DNA of 64,000 nucleotides from Acinetobacter cumulans. Its GTDB lineage: Bacteria > Pseudomonadota > Gammaproteobacteria > Pseudomonadales > Moraxellaceae. The DNA is taken from the NCBI RefSeq assembly GCF_003024525.3, contig NZ_CP035934.2:1550001-1614000 (forward strand), written 5' to 3'. Below the pieces are notes generated by a model. It saw only the letters and a list, made by a program, of their open reading frames with translations, did not search any database and was not told where the DNA came from. This document shows, one piece after another, positions 1-8,172 of this stretch (position 1 is its first letter; each line of letters opens with the position of its first letter). Both the position numbers and the translations under genes were made by a program.

Positions 1-923
1 TTACCAAAACGTCCTGTCTGAATAAATACACCCACCATACGGCATAAAGACTGATCTGCTCTTAAACGCGTGACAGCACGGGCAATATAAAGCCGTATAG
101 ATGCTTTAATGTCTTCAAGTGCATAAACTGGCTGTCCATAAGAGCGACTACTAATAATTTGATATTTACATGGTGCGTCTTGCTCAATGTCTATACAGGC
201 TATACCCTGCAGTTCACGTACAGTTTTTTCCATCATCACACTAAATAAGCGACGCATGTCCTTTGGGTTAGTTTCAATTAAATCCAATACACTGAAAATA
301 TCCATCTGGTTTAATGATTTGTGGTGATTGCGCCCAATTCCCCAAACTTCATTTACAGGCATTTGGGCCAGTAGTTGTTCTGAGGCGCAAGGATCCATGG
401 TGACTAAATTGCAAACCCCATTTAAGTATGTATTTTGCTTTGCAAGATGATTGGCTATTTTGGCTTCAGTCTTTGAGCGTCCAATACCAATACAGCACGG
501 AATCCCTAGCCATTGATTGACGGTTTGAATAATTTTGCGTGCATAGTCCGTTAAATCAAATAAATTTTGATAACTGGTGAAATCTAAAAAGCATTCATCA
601 ATTGAATAAATTTCCCGCTCTTCGTCGTTTACAAATTGCCCTAGGATATTCATAAAGCGTTTTGACATTTCGGTGTATAAACCGTAATTGCTCGAAAGTA
701 CTTGTACATTGTGCTGTTGTATTAAGTCTTGAATTTGATATACAGGCACCGCCATTTTAATGCCTAAAGCTTTGGCTTCGGCGCTACGCGATACCACACA
801 ACCATCGTTGTTTGAGAGAACAACAACAGGCACATTATTTAATTTGGGATTAAAAACACGTTCACAGCTGACGTAACAATTGTTCACGTCGACTAACGCA
901 AATATTTTATTTTCGGCTTTCAT
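1..923 (-). CDS. umuC: UmuC, Y-family DNA polymerase V catalytic subunit (C-terminus outside window)
   Basis: Translesion DNA polymerase that extends past damaged bases when partnered with processed UmuD. The gene reads leftward and runs off position 1; about 307 residues are visible, compared with about 420 in E. coli UmuC. The N-terminus carries the family motif [13 protein letters not shown], with its metal-binding Asp. [10 protein letters not shown] and the palm motif [10 protein letters not shown] follow, then the helix-hairpin-helix stretch around [10 protein letters not shown]. The ATG at 921-923 lies 16 bp after the umuD stop, so the two genes form a umuDC operon. Family assignment is secure; only the little-finger C-terminus is missing. 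Confidence 0.95.
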   Translation of the reverse strand, partial: MKAENKIFALVDVNNCYVSCERVFNPKLNNVPVVVLSNNDGCVVSRSAEAKALGIKMAVPVYQIQDLIQQHNVQVLSSNYGLYTEMSKRFMNILGQFVNDEEREIYSIDECFLDFTSYQNLFDLTDYARKIIQTVNQWLGIPCCIGIGRSKTEAKIANHLAKQNTYLNGVCNLVTMDPCASEQLLAQMPVNEVWGIGRNHHKSLNQMDIFSVLDLIETNPKDMRRLFSVMMEKTVRELQGIACIDIEQDAPCKYQIISSRSYGQPVYALEDIKASIRLYIARAVTRLRADQSLCRMVGVFIQTGRFG

Positions 924-939
924 AGCAATGCTCTATATT

Positions 940-1569
940 TTACAAACGCTTATAGAGCTGCTTAAGATTAAATGTCACCACACCCTGAATGCTAATAGTT
1001 TGCGAGTCTTCTGGAATGATATGTTCATAAGCAGGATTTTCTGCTTTTAACCACATTTCAGGCAAGACTTTATTGGCATCGCCAAAGATATCGGCAATTT
1101 CATCTTTAGACATTTTTGCGCTAATCATCAGGCGTTTTAGTGTAATTTCACGGTTATCAATCAGTGCAACCACAATATCGCCATGCTTGGCTTCTAAACT
1201 ACGGTCAACCAAAAAGGTGTCATTAATTTCAAAGCCTGCATGAAGGAGTGATTCACTATCTACATGTGCAATAAAGGTTGCTAATGGATTAATCACCAAA
1301 TAATCATTTAAGTCTAAGGCTTTTTCAAAGACATCTTTATTGGCAAAAGCAGGCCCTGCAGGAATTCGCTCGAGTGCAACAGGAAGTTGAATATGCGAGT
1401 TTCGCTTGATGGCTTGCACATTGAGATTCGAGTGTAAAAATGCATCTGAAATATCTTGCTGTTCAAGCAAGGCATTAATAGTCGGACTGGGTTTGCCATT
1501 GTCGCCCATGAGGTGTTGTAAGGACGACCACGCTTGGTCCGAAAAATAAATCGGCAGCTTTTTTGACAT
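940..1569 (-). CDS. umuD: UmuD-like S24 self-cleaving protein with N-terminal extension
   Basis: SOS-type mutagenesis protein that self-cleaves with RecA help and activates UmuC. I start it at the ATG at 1567-1569 because GGAG sits 7 bases upstream; an in-frame ATG at 1620 lacks such a site. The 209-residue product has an Ala71-Gly72 cleavage site (PAGPAFA), Ser107 in DSESLLHAG and Lys145 in ITLKRL, matching the UmuD Ser/Lys dyad. It is much longer than the 139-residue E. coli UmuD; roughly 65 extra N-terminal residues precede the cleavage site, as in the Acinetobacter UmuD-like proteins. It lies directly upstream of umuC. A single TTGAAAAT-like half-site lies near 1638-1645 on the minus strand, but I see no complete palindromic operator. 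Confidence 0.92.
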   Translation of the reverse strand: MSKKLPIYFSDQAWSSLQHLMGDNGKPSPTINALLEQQDISDAFLHSNLNVQAIKRNSHIQLPVALERIPAGPAFANKDVFEKALDLNDYLVINPLATFIAHVDSESLLHAGFEINDTFLVDRSLEAKHGDIVVALIDNREITLKRLMISAKMSKDEIADIFGDANKVLPEMWLKAENPAYEHIIPEDSQTISIQGVVTFNLKQLYKRL

Positions 1570-1860
1570 ATTTGCTCCTACGCTACAAGGCGTGTTTGAA
1601 GGAAATCTACTTTTTAGCATAAGGGTTGCGTGGTTTAATTTTCAAATTTAAAAAGCTTTAAAAATCAGTAGCACGTCAATTTAGGACGTTTAAAATGGAA
1701 GAGCTTGATGCTAAGCATGCGCTTGTATTTGGTTTTAAGACTGGATTTAAGATGAGAATAATCAATAGTAAAGTGAAAATACAGATTGAAAATCAATAAA
1801 ACCATACTATAAAGTATGTGTATATTGAAAGAATATGATTTCTCATTTGAGTATAAGACG

Positions 1861-2064
1861 ATGTCAACTAAATTTACGCTAAGATTTGCCATGATTTTGC
1901 TATTTGTTTTGGTGTTTACAGCAATTGCGATTCATTTTTTCTTTAACCCAGGTGCGACAGTCATTCTTTGGATTTTTGCAATGCCAATGATTTTAGGTGT
2001 ACCAATTTTATCTTCAGTGGTTTTGGCGACTAACGAAGAACTTGATATTCATTCGGTCAATTAA
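1861..2064 (+). CDS. Small two-segment membrane protein
   Basis: Product of unknown function, 67 residues from this start. Two hydrophobic segments fill most of it: one begins FAMILLFVLVFTAIAIH, the second begins ILWIFAMPMILGVPIL. A short acidic tail (TNEELDIHSVN) follows. An upstream in-frame ATG at 1816 would add 15 residues, but neither start has a strong ribosome binding site. I prefer 1861 because the N-terminus then resembles an ordinary short cytoplasmic lead into a membrane helix. It stands alone, divergent from umuD. No family recognised. Confidence 0.55.
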   Translation: MSTKFTLRFAMILLFVLVFTAIAIHFFFNPGATVILWIFAMPMILGVPILSSVVLATNEELDIHSVN

Positions 2065-2148
2065 GTATTTTGTTTTGAGCACTTTTTATATTCTCGAGTA
2101 GCTTTGTAATAACTGTTAATTTAAAGACGAATTATGAAGGAAAGACTA

Positions 2149-2580
2149 ATGAAAAATATGATTTGGATGAGTTTGATGGTGGTTGGGCTCGCAGGTTGTG
2201 CGACTCATAATAGTCAAAGCACAGTGCCAAAAGTGGGGATGGCTAATCCTGCAAGTCAATACTGTGTGGATCAAGGTGGAAAGCTTGAAATACGTAATGA
2301 AACGAATGGTCAGGTTGGATATTGCCATTTAGCCAATGGGCGGGTAGTAGAAGAATGGGCATTGTTCCGTGCAAGTCAGGCCAATTGTTCTGCTGAAGAG
2401 GCGAAGCGTTTGGTTGGACAATCGAATTTATCTAAAGATCAAATTAAAGTGCTCACAAAATCTCAAATTGTCAGAATGGTTCAACCCGGACAACCTGTAA
2501 CAATGGATTATCGTGCAGAGCGTGTAACGGTTACAGTCGATCCAAGTAGCAAAAAAATTACTGCTGCAAGTTGTGGTTAA
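2149..2580 (+). CDS. Lipoprotein with DUF333 and I78-type inhibitor-like domains
   Basis: Probable outer-membrane lipoprotein. From the ATG at 2149, preceded by AGGAAAG, the signal peptide ends in the lipobox LAGC, and cleavage would leave Cys at the new N-terminus. Residues about 30-65 (NPASQYCVDQGGKLEIR ... GYCHLANGRVVEEWALFR) match the DUF333 pattern of conserved cysteines. The C-terminal part beginning CSAEEAKRLVG and ending near the final Cys resembles the I78 peptidase-inhibitor fold. An ATG at 2134 is an alternative start, but it has a poorer site. It is followed by its own terminator. The role is inferred from domains: envelope protease inhibition is possible. Confidence 0.75.
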   Translation: MKNMIWMSLMVVGLAGCATHNSQSTVPKVGMANPASQYCVDQGGKLEIRNETNGQVGYCHLANGRVVEEWALFRASQANCSAEEAKRLVGQSNLSKDQIKVLTKSQIVRMVQPGQPVTMDYRAERVTVTVDPSSKKITAASCG

Positions 2581-2592
2581 GTCAAATTGTTC

Positions 2593-2615
2593 AAAAAGCC
2601 CGTAAGGGCTTTTTG
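2593..2615 (+). terminator. Rho-independent terminator after the DUF333/I78 lipoprotein gene
   Basis: GCCC, a four-base GTAA loop, GGGC, then a run of five T on the plus strand. It lies 12 bases after the stop codon. The A-run on the left could also allow termination from the other strand. Confidence 0.85.
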
Positions 2616-2692
2616 TTTGTTTAGAATGCTCTCATTATTTACATGACAAAAGCCGAGCGATCTTTTATATTGCCTGTCGTAAGGAGAAATTC

Positions 2693-3052
2693 ATGAAAAA
2701 GTTACTCGCTTTATCTGTTTTGGTGGCTTTGGTTGGTTGTGCCGAAAAGAAACCATTAACACCTGAAGAGCAATGGCATGGTTATTGTCGTAGTGTGGGT
2801 AATGCTGCACGTACTGTAATGTTAGATCGTCAAAATGCGATTGAAAAAGACAAAGCAGTAGAACATGCTTCAAAAATTGAAGATGAAACTACAAAAAAGT
2901 TTCTGATCAGCATTATTGACGAAGTGTATGCCTTGCCTGAAGATGCCATCAAAAATGATGTAGAAGCATCACGCGAAAAAATCCGAGCTGAATTTACAGC
3001 CAAATGTATTGCAACGCCACACGACGAAATGCCAGATTACAAACCATTTTAA
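2693..3052 (+). CDS. Small lipoprotein of unknown function
   Basis: A 119-residue product with signal peptide MKKLLALSVLVALVGC; the Cys at position 16 is a lipobox Cys. The mature part is charged and mainly helical in character, with two further Cys residues (GYCRSVG and AKCIATP) that could form a disulfide. The start is well supported by AAGGAGAAA just upstream. It is monocistronic, bracketed by terminators on both sides. No family recognised; similar small lipoproteins are common in Acinetobacter genomes. Confidence 0.75.
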   Translation: MKKLLALSVLVALVGCAEKKPLTPEEQWHGYCRSVGNAARTVMLDRQNAIEKDKAVEHASKIEDETTKKFLISIIDEVYALPEDAIKNDVEASREKIRAEFTAKCIATPHDEMPDYKPF

Positions 3053-3066
3053 GCGTGTAGCTTGAT

Positions 3067-3098
3067 AAAAAAACCGTTCATATTTGAACGGTTTTTTT
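3067..3098 (+). terminator. Bidirectional rho-independent terminator
   Basis: A 7-bp stem (ACCGTTCA / TGAACGGT) around TATT, flanked by an A-run on the left and a T-run on the right, 15 bases after the lipoprotein stop. Confidence 0.88.
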
Positions 3099-3254
3099 AT
3101 GGGTATCTATTTTTTATGGATAGACAGGAATACTTATAAATAGCCTAAGCAAAATGTGATCACAAATTGACACAAAACCTATTTCTAAAATATAGAAAAG
3201 CTTATCTTTTTAATGAATAATGATTTTGAAGATCCGCATTAAAAGGAGTAGCAA

Positions 3255-3524
3255 ATGGATGTTGTTGGCTATATGAACCATGCAGATTTACTTTTGGAAG
3301 ATGAACAGGGCCTTGTCATTATTGGTGGCGTAAATTATGTGCTGAGCATTGGGGACAAGGTTTATTTTAAGCATAATATTATGCAGGGAACACCGCGTTG
3401 CGAAGTCGATATTTCGTTCGCAAGTAATCAGCACTGCGGTAGATTTGAAGACCAGTGTCAGGTGAAATTTAGTGGCAGTCGTACAGAATTAAACCAATAT
3501 ATTTCGGCAACTACAGTACACTAA
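3255..3524 (+). CDS. Hypothetical protein, 89 residues
   Basis: Soluble protein with no signal peptide or membrane segment. An AAAGGAG site lies 8 bases upstream of the ATG, which supports this start. The sequence looks like a small beta-rich fold (GLVIIGGVNYVLSIGDKVYF) with three Cys. It has its own terminator at 3552. I do not recognise the family and assign no function. Confidence 0.65.
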   Translation: MDVVGYMNHADLLLEDEQGLVIIGGVNYVLSIGDKVYFKHNIMQGTPRCEVDISFASNQHCGRFEDQCQVKFSGSRTELNQYISATTVH

Positions 3525-3551
3525 GGTGGAATATCCAATCTTAAAAAATAT

Positions 3552-3577
3552 AGGCAACATTTAGTTGCCTTTTTTTA
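3552..3577 (+). terminator. Terminator after the 89-residue gene
   Basis: AGGCAAC / GTTGCCT stem around ATTTA, followed by seven T. Confidence 0.88.
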
Positions 3578-3820
3578 TGGGGTGAATTCCACTTCAAAGT
3601 TAATTTGTGAGTGAAAAGCATGCAATAAGTGTTGAATTTGATTGTAGATTAAGCAAAATCGATACCATTTATTTACAAAATAACGGGCATCACAAAGAAA
3701 CACTTTACTTGCATTAACTTTTAACTGGAATTTTAGTAAAATTTAGCAGTCCATATTACTTGTGAAGCTTTTATAAAGCAGGAATTCGCGAGTAATTTTT
3801 TAAAAAAGAGGAATAACACT

Positions 3821-6460
3821 GTGCTAGAAGCTTACCGCCAACACGTTGAAGAACGTGCCGCACTCGGAGTCCCACCGAAGCCACTTGATGACGCTCAAAC
3901 AGCTGCATTAGTTGAATTATTAAAAAATCCACCAGCTGGCGAAGAAGCATTCTTAGTTGATTTGCTTGAAAACCGTGTTCCTGCAGGTGTTGACCAAGCT
4001 GCTTACGTTAAGGCTGCTTTCTTAGCTGCTTTGGCAAAAGGTGAAGCGACTTCTCCACTTGTAACTAAAGAACGTGCGGTTTACCTACTAGGTACTATGC
4101 TTGGTGGTTATAACGTTGCTCCTTTAGTTGCTCTTCTTGATGATGCTGAGCTTGCTGAACTTGCAGCTGACGCGCTTAAGAAAACTCTTCTTGTATTTGA
4201 TGCGTTCCATGACGTTGCTGAAAAAGCAAAAGCGGGCAATGCAAATGCACAAGCAGTTATGCAATCTTGGGCAGACGCTGAATGGTTCACTAGCCGTAAA
4301 GACGTTCCTGAAGAAATCAAACTTACAGTTTTCAAAGTAACTGGCGAAACTAACACAGACGACTTGTCACCTGCACAAGACGCTTGGAGCCGTCCAGACA
4401 TTCCGTTACACGCTAACGCAATGCTTAAAAACGTACGTGACGGTATCAACCCAGAAGTTCCTGGTGAAGTTGGTCCGCTTAACCAAATTAAAGACCTTAT
4501 CGCGAAAGGCAACCAAGTTGCTTACGTAGGTGACGTTGTTGGTACTGGTTCTTCTCGTAAGTCAGCAACTAACTCTGTACTTTGGTTCTTCGGTGACGAA
4601 ATTGCTCACATCCCGAACAAAAAAGATGGCGGTTACTGCTTAGGTTCTAAAATTGCTCCGATTTTCTTCAACACAATGGAAGATGCTGGTGCATTACCAG
4701 TAGAAATCGATGTTCAAAACATGAACATGGGCGACGAAATCGTTCTTAAGATCGATCACGCTGCTGCTAAAGTTACTGCGTTCAAAGACGGCGCTCAAAT
4801 CGCTGAATCTGAACTTAAAACTCCAGTTCTTCTAGACGAAGTACGTGCTGGTGGCCGTATCAACCTTATCGTTGGTCGTGGTTTGACAACTAAAGCTCGT
4901 GAAGCTCTTGGTCTTGCACCTTCAACTTTATTCCGTACTCCAGTTCAACCTGCAGCTACTGGTAAAGGCTTCACTCAAGCTCAAAAAATGGTTGGTCGCG
5001 CTTGTGGTCTTCCTGAAGGTCAAGGTGTACTTCCTGGTACTTACTGCGAACCTAAGATGACTACTGTTGGTTCTCAAGATACAACAGGTCCAATGACTCG
5101 TGACGAATTGAAAGACTTAGCTTGCCTAGGCTTCTCTGCTGACCTAGTTATGCAATCTTTCTGTCATACAGCTGCGTATCCAAAACCAGTTGACGTTCAA
5201 ATGCAACACTCGCTTCCTGATTTCATCATGAACCGTGGTGGTGTATCACTACGTCCAGGTGACGGTATTATCCACTCTTGGTTAAACCGTATGCTTCTTC
5301 CAGATACAGTAGGTACTGGCGGTGACTCGCATACTCGTTTCCCAATTGGTATTTCATTCCCAGCGGGTTCTGGTCTTGTAGCATTTGCTGCTGCAACTGG
5401 TGTTATGCCACTAGACATGCCTGAGTCTGTTCTTGTTAAGTTCAAAGGTAAAATGCAACCTGGTATCACTCTACGTGACCTAGTACATGCAATTCCTTAC
5501 GTTGCGATTCAGCAAGGTGACTTAACTGTAGAGAAAAAAGGTAAGAAGAACATCTTCTCTGGCCGTATCCTTGAGATCGACCTTACAGAAATGGAAACTG
5601 ACCTTACTGTTGAGCAAGCGTTCGAACTTTCTGACGCATCTGCTGAACGTTCTGCAGCTGGCTGTTCAATCACACTTTCTGAAGAGAAAGTTGCTGAATA
5701 CCTTCGTTCGAACATCACTATGCTTAAGTGGATGATCTCTGAAGGTTATGGCGATGCGCGTACTATGGCTCGTCGTGTAGAGAACATGGAAAAATGGTTG
5801 GCTAATCCATCACTTCTTAAAGCTGATGCTGATGCTGAATACACTAAAGTGTACGAAATCGACCTTTCTACAATCACTGAACCAGTTCTTTGTTGCCCGA
5901 ATGACCCAGATGACGCTAAATTGCTTTCTGACGTTCAAGGCGTGAAAATTGACGAAGTATTCGTTGGTTCATGTATGACTAACATCGGTCACTTCCGTGC
6001 AGCTGGTAAACTTCTAGACAAAGTTCCTGGTGGTTCTTTATCTACTCGTCTATGGTTGGCTCCTCCAACTCGTATGGATGAACGTCAATTGATGGAAGAA
6101 GGTTTCTACAACATTTATGGTAAAGCTGGCGCTCGTACAGAAATGCCAGGTTGTTCATTATGTATGGGTAACCAAGCGCGCGTAGCACCGAACACTACAT
6201 GTGTATCGACTTCTACTCGTAACTTCCCGAACCGTTTAGGTCAAGGCGCTAACGTTTACTTAGCTTCTGCTGAACTTGCATCTGTTGCTGCTGTACTTGG
6301 TAAATTACCAACTCCAGAAGAATACCAACAATATGCAGCTCAAATTGATAGCATGTCTGCTGACATCTACCAATACTTAAGCTTCGACAAAATGGAAACT
6401 TATACTGACGCTTCTAAAGAAGTTGATACGAAGAAAATTGCTGCTGCTCAATTGTCTTAA
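3821..6460 (+). CDS. acnB: Aconitate hydratase B
   Basis: TCA-cycle enzyme that interconverts citrate and isocitrate through a 4Fe-4S cluster in the cytoplasm. The 879-residue product has the AcnB order: an N-terminal HEAT-like domain (about 1-160), a swivel domain with GTGSSRKSATNSV near 245, then the catalytic core. Cluster ligands are Cys718 (GSCMTNIGHF), Cys778 and Cys781 (PGCSLCMGNQ), equivalent to E. coli Cys710, 769 and 772. Translation starts at GTG, with AAGAGGAAT 8 bases upstream. The 296-bp gap before it carries its promoter; no other gene is visible there. Its codon use is biased like a highly expressed gene. Confidence 0.98.
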   Translation: MLEAYRQHVEERAALGVPPKPLDDAQTAALVELLKNPPAGEEAFLVDLLENRVPAGVDQAAYVKAAFLAALAKGEATSPLVTKERAVYLLGTMLGGYNVAPLVALLDDAELAELAADALKKTLLVFDAFHDVAEKAKAGNANAQAVMQSWADAEWFTSRKDVPEEIKLTVFKVTGETNTDDLSPAQDAWSRPDIPLHANAMLKNVRDGINPEVPGEVGPLNQIKDLIAKGNQVAYVGDVVGTGSSRKSATNSVLWFFGDEIAHIPNKKDGGYCLGSKIAPIFFNTMEDAGALPVEIDVQNMNMGDEIVLKIDHAAAKVTAFKDGAQIAESELKTPVLLDEVRAGGRINLIVGRGLTTKAREALGLAPSTLFRTPVQPAATGKGFTQAQKMVGRACGLPEGQGVLPGTYCEPKMTTVGSQDTTGPMTRDELKDLACLGFSADLVMQSFCHTAAYPKPVDVQMQHSLPDFIMNRGGVSLRPGDGIIHSWLNRMLLPDTVGTGGDSHTRFPIGISFPAGSGLVAFAAATGVMPLDMPESVLVKFKGKMQPGITLRDLVHAIPYVAIQQGDLTVEKKGKKNIFSGRILEIDLTEMETDLTVEQAFELSDASAERSAAGCSITLSEEKVAEYLRSNITMLKWMISEGYGDARTMARRVENMEKWLANPSLLKADADAEYTKVYEIDLSTITEPVLCCPNDPDDAKLLSDVQGVKIDEVFVGSCMTNIGHFRAAGKLLDKVPGGSLSTRLWLAPPTRMDERQLMEEGFYNIYGKAGARTEMPGCSLCMGNQARVAPNTTCVSTSTRNFPNRLGQGANVYLASAELASVAAVLGKLPTPEEYQQYAAQIDSMSADIYQYLSFDKMETYTDASKEVDTKKIAAAQLS

Positions 6461-6478
6461 TTGATTAAGTAGAATAGA

Positions 6479-6505
6479 AAATCCCACTTTAGAGTGGGAT
6501 TTTCT
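6479..6505 (+). terminator. acnB terminator
   Basis: ATCCCACT / AGTGGGAT hairpin followed by TTTC, 18 bases after the acnB stop. Confidence 0.8.
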
Positions 6506-6549
6506 TTGTTAGTGTGTAAATAAAAATAAAAAACTAATCGAGATAAATT

Positions 6550-6650
6550 ATGAAAATTAATATTTTAGCTTTAATTGGGTTTTGTATATTTTCAATAAAT
6601 AGCTATGCTGATGTTTCGTATTCAAAACTAAATAGAAAGCAGTTTGCAAT
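6550..6650 (+). pseudogene. 5' fragment of a signal-peptide protein cut by the IS5-family element
   Basis: An ATG at 6550 opens a frame starting MKINILALIGFCIFSINSYA, a clear signal peptide, followed by DVSYSKLNRK. At 6651 the frame enters the left inverted repeat of the IS and reaches a stop at 6724-6726. Only about 33 native residues remain, so the original protein cannot be named. The other side of the IS is a different gene, so the rest of this one was deleted. Confidence 0.75.
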
Positions 6651-7689
6651 GGCTTTGTTGCACAAAGATGTAAAAATTAAGATTGCCCATATCTACTCAA
6701 ATTTAAGGCATAACTTGGGTATGTAGTTGACCTAACTCGGTAAATTTATTTAACACGGCTACACGTGCATGGATCTCATTGGTTTGGCTATTAAAGTTCC
6801 TTGCACTGAGTTTATCGCCTAATAATTTGATGCAGTGCATCTTGGTTTCCACCAAACTTCGGCGATGATAGCCTGACCATTTTTTCCATAGTATTCTGCC
6901 AAACCGTTTAACAGTACGAAGTAATTCATTTCGTTCTAGCGAGCTGACCTTTGTATCTTTCCAAGGTTTCGCATTTTTTCTTGGAGGAATCACCGCATGC
7001 GCTTGCCGATCTGCAATGACCTGACGACATTGTTTGGTGTCATAAGCGCCATCCGTATAAACAGAGTCAATCTGCTCATCTAAGGAAATTTGATCGAGTA
7101 AATCACCAAGTACCTGTGAATCACTTACATTGTTAGTTGTAAGCTGAACTGCACGTATTTGGAGAGTTTTAGCATCTATACCAATATGTAATTTACGCCA
7201 TTGACGACGATATTCAGGCTGATGTTTCTTCCTTTTCCATTCACCTTCACCTAAAAACTTTAGACCGGTAGAGTCTACTAGCAAGTTAAGCCCACCACTG
7301 CTTTTTTGATAACTAATCGCAATATCAATATGTTTTTGTCTTCTGCAAAGCGTACTGTAATCTGGTGCTGTCCAATTTAATCCACAGAGTTTAATCAGAC
7401 TTTGAACAAAACCTGTGACCATACGTAAAGAAAGGCGAAATAAAGATTTAATCATTAGACAGCATTGGATGGCGGTGTCGGAATAAGTTTGATTTCGTCC
7501 ATGCTTGCCTTTTGGCTGCGCATACCATTGAGTCTTAGTGTCAAACCAAATTGAAATATTTCCTCGATTTATTAATGCTCGATTATAAGAAGACCAATTG
7601 GTGGTACGATAAATTTTAGGTGCAGGCTTGTTCATTTGGAAATTATATTGTGGAATAAGCCCTTAACGATAGGTTTGTGCAACAAAGCC
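6651..7689 (-). mobile_element. IS5-family (IS903-group) insertion sequence, 1039 bp
   Basis: Terminal inverted repeats GGCTTTGTTGCACAAA (6651-6666) and its exact complement (7674-7689) enclose one transposase gene on the minus strand. Length and ends fit the IS903 group of the IS5 family; an ISAba13-type element of Acinetobacter is likely, but the name is from memory. The 9-bp flanks (GTTTGCAAT on the left, GATTTAAAT on the right) are unlike each other, so no target duplication is present. Confidence 0.93.
6703..7635 (-). CDS. IS5-family DDE transposase
   Basis: A 310-residue transposase filling the IS. Catalytic acidic residues can be placed in LLVDSTGLK (first Asp), YTDGAYDT (second Asp) and RSLVETKMHC (Glu), giving the DDE triad of the IS903 group. 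The N-terminal DUF4096-type helix region (RTTNWSSYNRALINRG) is intact. No frameshift or stop is seen, so the element may still be active. It reads toward acnB and ends 37 bases inside the left repeat boundary. Confidence 0.93.
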   Translation of the reverse strand: MNKPAPKIYRTTNWSSYNRALINRGNISIWFDTKTQWYAQPKGKHGRNQTYSDTAIQCCLMIKSLFRLSLRMVTGFVQSLIKLCGLNWTAPDYSTLCRRQKHIDIAISYQKSSGGLNLLVDSTGLKFLGEGEWKRKKHQPEYRRQWRKLHIGIDAKTLQIRAVQLTTNNVSDSQVLGDLLDQISLDEQIDSVYTDGAYDTKQCRQVIADRQAHAVIPPRKNAKPWKDTKVSSLERNELLRTVKRFGRILWKKWSGYHRRSLVETKMHCIKLLGDKLSARNFNSQTNEIHARVAVLNKFTELGQLHTQVMP

Positions 7690-8133
7690 GATTTAAATCA
7701 AAAAGCAGCATTTTTGCATGTTGTAGCTGATGCCGTAACATCTGTATTGGCCATCATTGCATTGTTTGCAGCTAAATATTTTGGTTGGGATTTTTTAGAT
7801 GCAGTGCTGGGAATTGTTGGTGCTATTTTGGTTGCACATTGGTCTTGGGGGCTCATTCGCGAAACAGCTAAAACTTTACTGGATGCAGAAATGGAGCATC
7901 CTGTCGTTGAAGAAATTCAAGAGGTCATAGAAGATTTAGACAGCCGAATTGTGATTACGGATATTCATGTATGGAAGGTGGGTAAAGGCAAATTTTCTTG
8001 TATTCTGTGCTTAGACGTAGGCAACATGAATATAACTGCGGATCAAGTTCGCAAAGCACTATCCATCCATGAAGAAATTGTACATGTTTCTGCTGAAATT
8101 AATCACAGTTGCAGGCTACAAGCGGCAGTATAA
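7690..8133 (+). pseudogene. dmeF: 3' remnant of a cation-diffusion-facilitator (DmeF-like) efflux gene
   Basis: C-terminal 147 codons of a CDF metal exporter begin exactly at the IS right end. Visible parts are the transmembrane metal-site helix LHVVADAVTSVLAI (with the HxxxD pair), a membrane helix LGIVGAILVAHWSWGL, and the cytoplasmic ferredoxin-like domain (ITDIHVWKVGKGKFSCIL). These resemble the DmeF Co/Ni exporters. The N-terminal half, including the His-rich start and first membrane helices, is missing. An open frame continues upstream into the IS from 7636, but this is not a native start. Confidence 0.88.
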
Positions 8134-8172
8134 ACATGGTGTGTTATAAGCAGGTCAATGATCTGCTTATTT

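Noticed and set aside
4108..4512. Long minus-strand frame inside acnB
   Set aside because: It is a shadow of acnB; codon pattern and lack of a ribosome site do not support a gene.
7636..7689. An in-frame start of the DmeF-like protein inside the IS
   Set aside because: The codons are IS terminal sequence; the protein would lack half of its membrane helices.
6642..7698. A 9-bp target duplication for the IS5-family element
   Set aside because: The flanks GTTTGCAAT and GATTTAAAT differ and no small boundary shift makes them match.
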